From Bacteroidia bacterium (GTDB taxonomy: Bacteria > Bacteroidota > Bacteroidia > NS11-12g > UBA9320), in assembly GCA_028339355.1 (NCBI GenBank), contig JAOLBX010000005.1:1-64000 (forward strand): DNA of 64,000 nt, written 5' to 3'. Each line of letters starts with the position of its first letter. Position 1 is the stretch's first letter. The position numbers were made by a program, and so were the translations under genes. Positions 9,443 through 17,792 of the stretch are shown here, piece after piece. The notes beneath the pieces were generated by a model that had not been told where the DNA came from, searched no databases, and worked only from the letters and a program-made list of their open reading frames with translations.

Positions 9443-10300
9443 GTGAAGCGATTAATATTCAAAGGGTTACTCCTTTTTATAGTTGGGTTATTTGGTTGTG
9501 GAGAAATACCCATAGTAGAAGTACCTGAAACTAATGAGACTATATATACTTCAGTACATTCTCTGTCTGAAGTCCTTTCTACTTTTGATGTGATCCAAGA
9601 TTTAGCTTTAAATCCGGATATTTTTAATGGGAATCATAATTCTTTATTACCGAGTACTGTACTTGTTTTGTTTTCGGATACCTCATTTACTGATGGAGAT
9701 GGTATGGACTTTATCTTAGATTTCGGTGATCTAGGTTTAGAACCACACGGAGTATTATGCAAGGATCAAAAATACAGAGCCGGAAAAATTGCTCTTCACC
9801 TTTCTAAACCTTACAATGCTAATGATGCAAAACTGAGTGTTAATTTTGTAGAAGAGAGCCCATATTATACAGGAGATGGAGAACACATGAGTAAGTTTGA
9901 AGGAGGTTTGTCACTCACTCGAGTGAGTGATATAGAGGTGTTGATGCATTGTGCTAATTTAAAATTCACTGACGACGACGTAGTAAATTCCATAGAAACC
10001 ATGATGTCTATTGTAGACGTTGAGACTGGAGGAAAAGGGTTGATTGATAATATTCTAGGTTTTGATGGAGCTATGACTATTTCAGATGGCAATTCTTCTA
10101 CAACACTATCTACAAATACCCCTCTCCAAAAAAAATATACGTTGGAATGTGCTAAGCACATAGTGAAAGGGGAGTTAGACGTGAATTCTTCAAAGAGTAT
10201 TTCTGAGGTTCACATAGACTTTGATCCAGATAGGGACGAGGCGTGTGACAATAGAATAAAACTTACAGTGAACGGTAAGTCTATCTATTACGATTATTAG
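9443..10300 (+). CDS. Lipoprotein of unknown function
   Basis: A 285-aa protein starting at GTG 9443, preceded by AAAAAAGGA (purine-rich, SD-like). The N-terminus KRLIFKGLLLFIVGLFGCG is a lipoprotein signal with lipobox LFGC. The rest is mostly hydrophilic and looks beta-rich; no known domain is recognised. A frame-consistent TTG at 9416 is rejected because it lies within the promoter box and would place nine basic residues before the signal. Its stop overlaps by 4 nt, tail-to-tail, with the sixA stop (tTAg shared), so no terminator separates them. Confidence 0.75.
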   Translation: MKRLIFKGLLLFIVGLFGCGEIPIVEVPETNETIYTSVHSLSEVLSTFDVIQDLALNPDIFNGNHNSLLPSTVLVLFSDTSFTDGDGMDFILDFGDLGLEPHGVLCKDQKYRAGKIALHLSKPYNANDAKLSVNFVEESPYYTGDGEHMSKFEGGLSLTRVSDIEVLMHCANLKFTDDDVVNSIETMMSIVDVETGGKGLIDNILGFDGAMTISDGNSSTTLSTNTPLQKKYTLECAKHIVKGELDVNSSKSISEVHIDFDPDRDEACDNRIKLTVNGKSIYYDY

Positions 10301-10782
10301 AGCATCTTAGGGTAGATAAAGTAGTCTATGCTAGTCTCACTTACACCTACATTTTGAAACTTATCTGAATGCAAACTGATACAGCCAACACCTGCGGTGG
10401 GTACATTATCTATTCGAACGTTTGCTATTGTGTGAAAAGCTTCAGTTATTCCTGGATTGTGAGCTAGAATTAAAACTACGTCTATTACAGGGTCAATCAT
10501 GCTTATCAATTTTGCGATAGTCCCTGAAGAAGCTAGGTAAAGATCATTGGTGAATTGAGTTTTCGCATTGGGAAACAATGGTTTTATAAATTCCCATGTC
10601 TCTCTTGTTCTTTGGGAGTCCGATACAAAGATTAAATCAGGAATGACTCCTCGAGTCATTATCTCTTTTGCAATGACAGGAGCATCTTTTCTTCCCCTGG
10701 CATTTAGGGTTCGTTCGTGGTCGGTTTTTTCAGAGTCTGCCCAATTAGATTTGGCATGACGCATCAAGACTATATTCTTCAT
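10297..10782 (-). CDS. sixA: SixA-type phosphohistidine phosphatase
   Basis: Cytoplasmic histidine phosphatase of the SixA branch (161 aa). The catalytic RHG-type motif is LMRHAKSNW at residues 6-14, the second motif is SDSQRTRET, and the C-terminal catalytic His sits in LILAHNPGITE. In E. coli SixA acts on phosphorelay histidines of PTS proteins; the target here is unknown. The ATG overlaps the TGA of the upstream DUF423 gene (ATGA), so the two are translationally coupled. Confidence 0.9.
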   Translation of the reverse strand: MKNIVLMRHAKSNWADSEKTDHERTLNARGRKDAPVIAKEIMTRGVIPDLIFVSDSQRTRETWEFIKPLFPNAKTQFTNDLYLASSGTIAKLISMIDPVIDVVLILAHNPGITEAFHTIANVRIDNVPTAGVGCISLHSDKFQNVGVSETSIDYFIYPKML

Positions 10783-11171
10783 TTTGTACGAATAGAAATT
10801 GTAAAAAGTATCCAGCCTGCAATGAAACTGAGTCCTCCAAAAGGAGCAAATAGTGCAAATACATCGATGCTAATACCCAGTAGATCTTTGGTAGCGTGCA
10901 CGATAAGGCTAAGACTGAATAAAACCAAACCTATATAAAAGAGTATGGCGGGCCATATGTTATATTTCTGCAATAAGATGTAAACACTGCTAATAAGGAT
11001 AAGACCTAATCCGTGTATTATCATGTAGCGTAGTCCTGTCTCATAAGTGGCTATCTGTGAAGAGTCTAGTGCGTCTTTTAGTCCGTGAGCTCCGAAGGCC
11101 CCTAAGGCCACGTAGAGTGCACATATTATTGCTCCTACCCAGATATGTTTAGTTGGTTTATCCTTATTCAT
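10779..11171 (-). CDS. DUF423 (YgdD-type) inner-membrane protein
   Basis: A 130-aa membrane protein with four hydrophobic helices. The start of helix 1 carries the family signature GAFGAHGLKD, and FAPFGGLSFIAGW ends the protein, as in DUF423. Function is not known. It is the first gene of a two-gene unit with sixA (4-nt ATGA overlap) and diverges from the lipoprotein operon starting at 11199; the divergent promoter overlaps its own start region. Confidence 0.9.
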   Translation of the reverse strand: MNKDKPTKHIWVGAIICALYVALGAFGAHGLKDALDSSQIATYETGLRYMIIHGLGLILISSVYILLQKYNIWPAILFYIGLVLFSLSLIVHATKDLLGISIDVFALFAPFGGLSFIAGWILFTISIRTK

Positions 11172-11172
11172 T

Positions 11173-11180
11173 TATTTTTG
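11173..11180 (+). promoter_or_regulatory. TAnnTTTG promoter of the DUF5723 operon
   Basis: TATTTTTG, perfect match, 18 nt before the ATG at 11199; it drives the lipoprotein-DUF5723-FKBP-small peptide unit. Confidence 0.55.
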
Positions 11181-11198
11181 TTCGAAATTAATCTAATT

Positions 11199-12821
11199 AT
11201 GAAAAAGTCACTTCTAATACTTTTTTCTATTGCATTACTCAATTCTTGTATCTCAGATATAACGGATACAATAGATAAAGCCTCCGACCTAAGAGGCGTA
11301 GAGTGGAACCCCACTCTAGCAGCTCCGCTAGTTTACTCACGATTACATCTGAAAGATTTATTGGATGAAGTAGGCGATGTTCAGTTTTTAAAAATTGGTG
11401 ACGATGGAAGTATGACGCTTGTATATGCAGACGAGTATGAATCTCAAACAGCAGAAGAAGCTATGTCGCTACAAAATCAAAGTTATTGGGAAACATTTAG
11501 TCTCACTGCGGGAGAATTGAGTGACCTAAATACAAATGGTAGTGTTACACTCACATACAATAGAAATTTAAGCTACCTATTTGGGCAGAGCGAAATGGAT
11601 AAAGTGTTATTTAAAGGAGGGGCAATGGAGATTTCATATTCAAGTACATTGCAGCATGATATCAGTTTTAAGTTTACGATAGTAGAAGGAACAAAAGGAG
11701 GCTCTTTATTGTCCGAAACCTTATCAAATCCATTTACATCATTACCCAACACAGCAAATAGTAGCATTAATCTGGACGGTATGGAGTTGGATTTTACCAA
11801 AACAGGAAATATTCATTCGGAGATGGAAGTGATAATAGAAATGACTGTTACCAAGAAGGGAAGTAATCCAATTCTTCCTGTCGAAACCATATCGTACGGT
11901 GTTGATTTGGTAGATCAGGAGTTCACCTATTTGCAAGGGTTTTTTGACTCTCAGAATTTTTCGAGTGCAAGTGACCAACTTGACATTGATTTTTTTTCAA
12001 ACAATTCTGGAGGCACTTTTACATTGGCTGACCCACGCATTAAGTTTGTATTGAAAAATTCTATGGGTTTCCCTTTGGAAGCTAAAATAATAAAATTTGA
12101 TGGCACCAATTCTGATAACCAGACAGTTAGTCTTGCCGGATTGCCAGATCCTTTTCCAGTGCCTAACCTTACTCTTGCCGAAAGAGGTCTCATAAAAACA
12201 GATTCATTTTCGCTGAATAAAGGAAATAGTAATTTAGCATCTTATATTAACAATAGACCAGCAAAAAACACGTATGAATTTACTGTAAACTCACTTGCGA
12301 CGGGGGCTACACGCCAATGGGCACTTGATACCTCTAGACTCGGAGTGCGTATAGAAATAGAAGTGCCAATGGAGGGGACAGCCAAAGATTATGTTCTAGA
12401 AAGTACCCAATCATTTGATATTGGACTGGATAATACCGATGAGATAAAAGAAGTGCTTGTTCGTCTTTATACAGAGAATGGTTTTCCAGTGGATATAGCT
12501 ACCCAATTGTATTTTGAGGATAGTGCTTCGAATGTAGTATTGGACTCACTTATAACCTCAGATATTCTTATACTACCATCTGCAGATGTGGATGGCACAG
12601 GTAAGGTAAGTTCGGCTAATCCCAAAACTACAGATATAGTGCTGAATAGTGCTACTATTGCTAGGGTGAAAAATGCGGATAGAATAAGGATCAAGGCTAG
12701 ATTCAATACACCGTTTGAAAGTGGAGGAGTCACTCAGCCAGATGTCAAATTCTATGATGTCTATGATGTGCTTATTCAATTGGGAGTGCAAGCAGAAGTT
12801 TTAATTAATCAAGAATTATAA
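11199..12821 (+). CDS. Lipoprotein of unknown function, first gene of DUF5723 operon
   Basis: A 540-aa exported protein starting at ATG 11199; an in-frame upstream TTG-like extension crosses the promoter and is not used. The signal ends in the lipobox LNSC (LLILFSIALLNSCIS). The remainder is long, acidic and beta-rich with many D/N/S-rich turns and no recognised catalytic motif. It is followed after 2 nt by the DUF5723 barrel gene and then by an FKBP-type foldase. That order suggests a cell-surface lipoprotein handled with an outer-membrane partner, but this is inference from position. Confidence 0.8.
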   Translation: MKKSLLILFSIALLNSCISDITDTIDKASDLRGVEWNPTLAAPLVYSRLHLKDLLDEVGDVQFLKIGDDGSMTLVYADEYESQTAEEAMSLQNQSYWETFSLTAGELSDLNTNGSVTLTYNRNLSYLFGQSEMDKVLFKGGAMEISYSSTLQHDISFKFTIVEGTKGGSLLSETLSNPFTSLPNTANSSINLDGMELDFTKTGNIHSEMEVIIEMTVTKKGSNPILPVETISYGVDLVDQEFTYLQGFFDSQNFSSASDQLDIDFFSNNSGGTFTLADPRIKFVLKNSMGFPLEAKIIKFDGTNSDNQTVSLAGLPDPFPVPNLTLAERGLIKTDSFSLNKGNSNLASYINNRPAKNTYEFTVNSLATGATRQWALDTSRLGVRIEIEVPMEGTAKDYVLESTQSFDIGLDNTDEIKEVLVRLYTENGFPVDIATQLYFEDSASNVVLDSLITSDILILPSADVDGTGKVSSANPKTTDIVLNSATIARVKNADRIRIKARFNTPFESGGVTQPDVKFYDVYDVLIQLGVQAEVLINQEL

Positions 12822-12823
12822 TT

Positions 12824-14197
12824 TTGAAGAATTTACTAATCACACTTTCGTTTATCAGTTTACTTGCTTCAGCATCAGCCCAGAGTAATCTGACTCTCTA
12901 TAATATGGAACCTTTGCCACAGCGACTGCAAGCCAATCCAGCCCTTACGCCAGACTGCAAGTGGTACATTGGTATGCCAGGGGTATCCTCTTTTGATTTA
13001 AATTTCAATAGTAACGCTTTGGCGTTCAAATCTTTGAATAATGCTTTTAATGAAAGGGCAGGTGGCGGTTACACCTTGTCAATAAATAAGCTCTCAGATG
13101 CATTAGATAAAAAAACCTTTGTGAATATAGGAGTCAATGAGGAATGGCTCAATTTTGGATTCAGGGTGCGTAAGAGCATGTTTACCTTTGGAGTTACTGA
13201 GAAGGTAAAAACAAGGATTGGTATACCTAAAGATGTGCTTAAATTAGCGTTTCAAGGAAATGGTGGATCAAATTTAGGATATGATTTCAACTTCAATTTC
13301 GGTATAGATGTACTCCATACAAGAGAATTTGCTTTAGGGTATAGTCGTCAATTTCTTGGCGATAGACTTACAGTAGGAGGCAAGATTAAGTATATAAGAG
13401 GTATCAATGTGATAAATACAGCAAAGAATGATGTAGTTTTTAATACAGACGAAAATACATATGCGTACAATGTGACGGCGGATATAGAACTTAATGCAAG
13501 TACCCCTATTTTAGATGATGATTTAGATCCACTCAAAGCGGTTCTCGGGAGTGCCAAAAATACTGGTTTTGGTATTGATTTGGGAGCAAAGTTAGATTTG
13601 ACTAAAAGGATATCTGTGTCTGCCAGTGTAATCGATTTAGGGCAAATAAATTGGAATGATAACTTGACTAATATCAGGTCACGAGATCCTGGTGCCACTT
13701 TCCAATTTAGAGGCATAGATATTAATGATTATTTAAGTGACAGTTCATCTCAAGGAGCAGGTTTTGAGGAATTGGCAGATTCATTGCTCGATGTTTTTGC
13801 TCTTGATACGTTTAAAAGAAGCTTTTCTACCGGTTTACTAGGGGAGTTCTATCTAGGAGGGAATATAAAGATACTCAAGAAACACAATGCTGGCGTATTG
13901 CTATATGGTAGCTTTTATAACAAGCAATTTTATCCAGCTCTTACATTGTCTTGGAATTCTAAATTCAGAAGATCTATGGCACTCAGTGTGAGTTATACCA
14001 TGATGCGTGGTAGTTTTACCAACCTAGGTTTGGGAATGGCATTCAATGGTGGTCCAGAACAGTTTTATTTTGTGAGCGATAATCTAATAGGAGCAGCCAC
14101 CGGCAATGTCAAAAACCTCAGTCTTAGATTCGGGTGGAATCATACCTTTGGTAGAAGGCGATACGAAAAGAAAGAAAATCGAAAATCAAAGAATTGA
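12824..14197 (+). CDS. DUF5723 family outer-membrane protein
   Basis: A 457-aa protein with signal peptide (to about residue 19, ASASAQ) and a beta-barrel-like body with alternating aromatic strands. The early segment NMEPLPQRLQANPALTPD matches the DUF5723 family of Bacteroidota outer-membrane proteins, distantly like PorP/SprF (NPAL motif). The start is TTG at 12824, only 2 nt after the stop of the upstream gene. The last residues (RRRYEKKENRKSKN) are strongly basic, which is unusual for a barrel end and may be periplasmic. It overlaps the FKBP gene by 4 nt (TTGA). Confidence 0.85.
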   Translation: MKNLLITLSFISLLASASAQSNLTLYNMEPLPQRLQANPALTPDCKWYIGMPGVSSFDLNFNSNALAFKSLNNAFNERAGGGYTLSINKLSDALDKKTFVNIGVNEEWLNFGFRVRKSMFTFGVTEKVKTRIGIPKDVLKLAFQGNGGSNLGYDFNFNFGIDVLHTREFALGYSRQFLGDRLTVGGKIKYIRGINVINTAKNDVVFNTDENTYAYNVTADIELNASTPILDDDLDPLKAVLGSAKNTGFGIDLGAKLDLTKRISVSASVIDLGQINWNDNLTNIRSRDPGATFQFRGIDINDYLSDSSSQGAGFEELADSLLDVFALDTFKRSFSTGLLGEFYLGGNIKILKKHNAGVLLYGSFYNKQFYPALTLSWNSKFRRSMALSVSYTMMRGSFTNLGLGMAFNGGPEQFYFVSDNLIGAATGNVKNLSLRFGWNHTFGRRRYEKKENRKSKN

Positions 14198-14649
14198 AAA
14201 ATGTAATAATAGGAGTATTGGCAATCGTAGCGATGTGCAATACAGGATGCAATAAAGAAACAGTGGATAGTGAGCAAACTATCAAAGATTACATTGCCGC
14301 AAACAACCTTTCTGCTGAGCGGACCGACGATGGTTTGTATTATATCATTACTAAAGATGGGGTAGGAGTAAATCCAGATATTTCAAGTACAGTAACAGTA
14401 CATTATAAGGGCTATTTGCTCAATGGAAATATTTTTGATTCGTCTTATGATAGAGGAAAGACGTCTACATTTCCCCTTACGGGCGTTATAGAGGGATGGC
14501 AACTGGGCATTCCTCTGCTCAAACAAGGTGGTGCTGGAACACTTATTATTCCAGCAGAATTGGCGTACGGATCAAATCCGCCAAGTGGGAGTATTATCGG
14601 CAAGAATGAAGTACTTGCTTTTGATATTGAACTTTTTGAAGTGCAGTAA
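14194..14649 (+). CDS. FKBP-type peptidyl-prolyl cis-trans isomerase, lipoprotein
   Basis: Periplasmic proline isomerase of 151 aa. The N-terminus is a lipoprotein signal with Cys at about residue 19 (MCNTGCNKE). The FKBP domain (residues ~60-150) has VTVHYKGYLLNG, FDSSYDRG, GVIEGWQLGI and LAYGSNPPSGSI, i.e. all the main active-site segments. The start is TTG overlapping the DUF5723 stop as TTGA, so it is coupled. It likely helps fold the exported proteins of this operon. The next gene overlaps its stop by one base (TAATG). Confidence 0.92.
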   Translation: MKNVIIGVLAIVAMCNTGCNKETVDSEQTIKDYIAANNLSAERTDDGLYYIITKDGVGVNPDISSTVTVHYKGYLLNGNIFDSSYDRGKTSTFPLTGVIEGWQLGIPLLKQGGAGTLIIPAELAYGSNPPSGSIIGKNEVLAFDIELFEVQ

Positions 14650-14768
14650 TGAGCGAATTATCGGATAAAGATTTAATCTGGGTGCTGATTCTTAGTTGCC
14701 TCGTATTGGTAGCATTGGTATATGGCGGTTACAAGCTGCTTGTTTACTTGCTTAAGGAGAGGAAGTAG
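14649..14768 (+). CDS. 39-aa single-pass membrane peptide
   Basis: A short open frame, ATG 14649 to TAG 14768, starting inside the FKBP stop codon (TAATG). It encodes MSELSDKDLIW, one hydrophobic helix (about residues 10-33) and a basic end KERK, the layout of an inner-membrane microprotein with the N-terminus outside and the positive end inside. Start-stop overlap with the upstream gene and the clean membrane topology support it being real. No family is recognised. It could be a regulator or subunit linked to the envelope operon. Confidence 0.6.
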   Translation: MSELSDKDLIWVLILSCLVLVALVYGGYKLLVYLLKERK

Positions 14769-14772
14769 GAGA

Positions 14773-15654
14773 TTAACGTAATCTTATCAGAAGTTCTTCC
14801 AGTGACGGACGTACCTCTGTATAATCTCCTTGATTTCTAAACCAAGTCAGTTGGCGTTTGGCATAGTTTCGCGTTTTTTGCTTCATTTTTTCGATGGCAT
14901 GTTCTCTGGTATAGTCACCGTCAAAAAACTTGAAAAATTCTCTATAACCTACCGTCTGTAAAGCGTTTATTCCTTTGTAAGGGTAGACCGCTCGTGCTTC
15001 TGCCTCAAAACCAGCATCTAGCATCAGGTCTACTCTATGATTTATACGCTCGTATAGCTCAGCTCTATTTCTGTTCACATAGTAGAATTCTGTTTCGTAG
15101 TGTTTTTCTTTTGGCTTTTGAACTTTTTCAATTTTACCACCTTCAGCTATCTCTGTAGCTCTCATAAGTCGCTGTGGGTTTTCAAAGTCTGTTTCGAGAC
15201 GGTTAACCTCTAATTTATCAGCAATTGTTTGTAATGCTGTTAACCCTTCTGATTGATATATAAAGTCCAGTTGTGCACGCAGCTTCTCATTGCGTACAGG
15301 CATGACATCAAGTCCTTCTACTGCTGCTTTTATGTAGAGGCCGGTACCTCCAGTCATTATTACGACATCTTTGGTTTTGAAAAGCTCCTTGAGTACCTCG
15401 TCTAAATCTGCAGCATACATCCCTGCATTGTATTCGTCGTGAATAGATTTGGTGGCTATAAAATGATGTTTAACCTGTGCAAGCTCTTCATCAGAAGGAC
15501 GAGCTACACCAATATTCAACTCTTTGTATAGTTGTCTACTGTCACAGGAGAGTATCTCAGTATCGTAATGCTGAGCAAGCTTTATAGCTAAAGAGGTTTT
15601 TCCTACTGCTGTAGGTCCTCCTAGTACAATAAGTCTCTTATTCAGGTGCTCCAT
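14773..15654 (-). CDS. miaA: tRNA dimethylallyltransferase
   Basis: Adds the dimethylallyl group to A37 of tRNAs reading UNN codons. The P-loop GGPTAVGKTSLA (residues 12-23), the substrate motif SCDSRQLYKELNIGVARPS and MTGGTGLYIKA are all present, and NYAKRQLTWFRNQ near the end is the tRNA-binding signature. 293 aa is full length for Bacteroidota. Its start overlaps the end of the acidic pRiA4b-like gene by 17 nt and that gene overlaps cca, making a compact tRNA-maturation operon. Confidence 0.97.
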   Translation of the reverse strand: MEHLNKRLIVLGGPTAVGKTSLAIKLAQHYDTEILSCDSRQLYKELNIGVARPSDEELAQVKHHFIATKSIHDEYNAGMYAADLDEVLKELFKTKDVVIMTGGTGLYIKAAVEGLDVMPVRNEKLRAQLDFIYQSEGLTALQTIADKLEVNRLETDFENPQRLMRATEIAEGGKIEKVQKPKEKHYETEFYYVNRNRAELYERINHRVDLMLDAGFEAEARAVYPYKGINALQTVGYREFFKFFDGDYTREHAIEKMKQKTRNYAKRQLTWFRNQGDYTEVRPSLEELLIRLR

Positions 15655-16249
15655 CGTTTATTTGAGATTCGTCTATTTCTGATTCATCTACCGTGTCACC
15701 AAACAGATTAAACTCATCTTTTTCTTCTTCCTCTTCATCATCCTCGTCGTCATCGTCCTCGTCGTCATCATCGGTTAACCCATCTATCAGTGCATCTGCT
15801 TCCTTAAAAAGCTTAGCACTTGGGTCGTCTACTACTGTTTTAGGGTTGATAAACTGTTTTGGTGATACACCAGTGCTTTTAAAAATAGTGGGGTAATCTG
15901 CACCCATTTCTGCCTTGAAAAGCTTCATTACTTCAGCACGAAGGTGCCAATCACCACCATCTGCATCATATACATAAAGAAATTTTTGATGAGGGTCATC
16001 AATGAATTTTCCTAGTTCTGATGCACCTGCAGCTTTTGCGTCGGGTTTAGGATCCGTACAAAATTCTTCTCCCGGTCTCCATGAATCATTGGTTTTGTAA
16101 AAAGAAGCTGTCTTCAATTTATCAAATCCTATGGCTTCTTGTATAGTGTTGTGGAAATCACGGAACGTATCTTTAGCACTTACGTCTATTACTCGTTCTA
16201 CGTCATCTACATCTTCAAAAGTTACTTTAAATCTAAATACTAAGCTCAT
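15638..16249 (-). CDS. pRiA4b ORF-3-like protein with acidic tail
   Basis: A 203-aa protein whose first ~130 residues match the plasmid pRiA4b ORF-3 / 'IS1096 passenger TnpR' family (FRFKVTFEDVDDVERVIDV at the start, FLYVYDADGGDWHLRAEV in the middle). The name does not mean it is mobile: here it is fixed between cca and miaA with overlapping ends (4 and 17 nt). Residues ~158-180 are a run of Asp/Glu, then a hydrophilic end. The coding DNA for that run is low complexity. The function is unknown; its place suggests RNA metabolism, perhaps with the acidic tail mimicking nucleic acid. Confidence 0.85.
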   Translation of the reverse strand: MSLVFRFKVTFEDVDDVERVIDVSAKDTFRDFHNTIQEAIGFDKLKTASFYKTNDSWRPGEEFCTDPKPDAKAAGASELGKFIDDPHQKFLYVYDADGGDWHLRAEVMKLFKAEMGADYPTIFKSTGVSPKQFINPKTVVDDPSAKLFKEADALIDGLTDDDDEDDDDEDDEEEEEKDEFNLFGDTVDESEIDESQINDGAPE

Positions 16250-17652
16250 TGCTGTTGCAAACCTAATTGTTTTCCTTTTTCTATTACAAATTTATGTGCA
16301 TCATTATAGTTATTGGTAATGACACCGTCAAGTATTGCATCTTTCAATGCAGTTTTTATTTGTCCTATTTCTCTGCTGGGTCCAATTCCAAAGAGTTTCA
16401 TTATTTCAGCTCCATCTATCGGTGGCTGCCAGTTTCGTATTCTATCTCTTTCTTCTACAGCAGCTATGTTTTCTTCTACATTTACCAAGTTAGCTTGAAA
16501 TCGTTCCTCTTTCTTTTTATTTTTCGTAGTAATATCACTTTTGCAAAGTATAAGAAGGTCTTCTAGGTCTTCGCCAGCATCAAAAATAAGTCGTCTTACA
16601 GCAGAGTCAGTAATGTGGTCTTTAGTTAGAGCAATAGGACGTAGGTGCAGTTTTACCAAGTTTCGAACTCGCCTCATTGGTTCGCCCAATGGCAATTTGA
16701 GCCGTGTGAAAATAGGTTTAATCATTCGAGATCCTTTGTCTTCGTGCCCATGAAAAGTCCAGCCTTCTCCCTTCAGGAATCGCTTGGTGGGAGGCTTAGC
16801 AATGTCATGCAAGATGGCTGCCCAACGCACCCAAAGGTCATTTGTACGGCTGCATGCTTGGTCAAGTACTTGTAACGTGTGATAAAAATTATCTTTATGT
16901 CCTTTTCCCTCACGTATTTCCACGCCTTGGAGACGCACCATCTCTGGAAAAAACTCATGAAGTAATTTGGTGTCAAAGAGTATCGAAAAACCAATACTTG
17001 GTTTCTTGCTCTTAATGATTTTTTGAAGCTCGTCTGTTATTCTTTCTTGCGAAATGATAGAAAGTCGTGTTGCTTCAGATTTTAGAGCAGCGAGTGTTGT
17101 TTCTTCTATCTTGAAATTGAGTTGTGTAGCAAATCTAACAGCACGCATCATACGCAGCGGGTCATCACTGAAAGTGACTTTAGGTTCTAAGGGAGTACGG
17201 ATTATTCCATTGTTTAAGTCAGAGATACCTTCGAATGTATCAATAAGCTCACCATAGTTAGCTTTGTTTAGGCTAATGGCCAACGTGTTGATAGTGAAAT
17301 CTCTACGATGTATATCATCTTCGAATGTACCATCTTCTACTTTTGGTTTACGGCTGTTTCGGTCGTAGGATTCTTTGCGAGCTCCCACAAACTCAAACTC
17401 CCAATCATCTGTTTTTATTTGAGCGGTACCAAAATTCTTAAAAACATTAAGATGAGCACCTTTTATTCGATTTTTGACTGCAGAGGCCAACTCGATTCCA
17501 CTGCCCACAGTCACGAAGTCTAAATCTTTGGAATCTCGTTTTAGAAAAAGATCACGTACAAATCCACCTACCACAAAAGTTTCAAAACCTAATTTTTGAG
17601 ATTCTTCGGATACTAGTTTGAAAATGGGGTGTGACAGTTCTTCGTAAAACAC
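16246..17652 (-). CDS. cca: CCA tRNA nucleotidyltransferase / poly(A) polymerase-type with HD domain
   Basis: Class II nucleotidyltransferase of 468 aa. The head domain shows VVGGFVRDLFL and KDLDFVTVG (catalytic DxD), followed by the RRDFTINTLA template motif and the neck DDPLRMMRAVRFA. The C-terminal half carries an HD phosphohydrolase (ILHDIAKPPT near residue 285). It adds or repairs tRNA 3' CCA ends; strict CCA versus poly(A) activity cannot be told by eye. The start is GTG 17652, 4 nt after the box TACTTTCG, and its end overlaps the next gene as ATGA. Confidence 0.95.
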   Translation of the reverse strand: MFYEELSHPIFKLVSEESQKLGFETFVVGGFVRDLFLKRDSKDLDFVTVGSGIELASAVKNRIKGAHLNVFKNFGTAQIKTDDWEFEFVGARKESYDRNSRKPKVEDGTFEDDIHRRDFTINTLAISLNKANYGELIDTFEGISDLNNGIIRTPLEPKVTFSDDPLRMMRAVRFATQLNFKIEETTLAALKSEATRLSIISQERITDELQKIIKSKKPSIGFSILFDTKLLHEFFPEMVRLQGVEIREGKGHKDNFYHTLQVLDQACSRTNDLWVRWAAILHDIAKPPTKRFLKGEGWTFHGHEDKGSRMIKPIFTRLKLPLGEPMRRVRNLVKLHLRPIALTKDHITDSAVRRLIFDAGEDLEDLLILCKSDITTKNKKKEERFQANLVNVEENIAAVEERDRIRNWQPPIDGAEIMKLFGIGPSREIGQIKTALKDAILDGVITNNYNDAHKFVIEKGKQLGLQQQ

Positions 17653-17656
17653 GGGA

Positions 17657-17664
17657 CGAAAGTA
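17657..17664 (-). promoter_or_regulatory. cca operon promoter box
   Basis: TACTTTCG on the minus strand (one mismatch to TAnnTTTG), 4 nt before the GTG start of cca; predicted leaderless transcript for cca, the acidic protein and miaA. Confidence 0.45.
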
Positions 17665-17792
17665 AGTTCTGAGGGCTATGTTTTATACTAAAAGGTGTAA
17701 GATTTATTAAAGTTTTTTCTTTCAAATTGAAAATTAATTGTGTCGAAAAACGATTCATGAATTTTTGGCATTTAATTTGGACCTCTGCACGT

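Noticed and set aside
15693-15896. Plus-strand serine-rich frame
   Set aside because: Mirror of the Asp/Glu run of the acidic protein on the other strand; low-complexity shadow.
15638-16249. Transposon passenger/resolvase by family name
   Set aside because: No resolvase motif or flanking repeats, and it is embedded in a tRNA-maturation operon.
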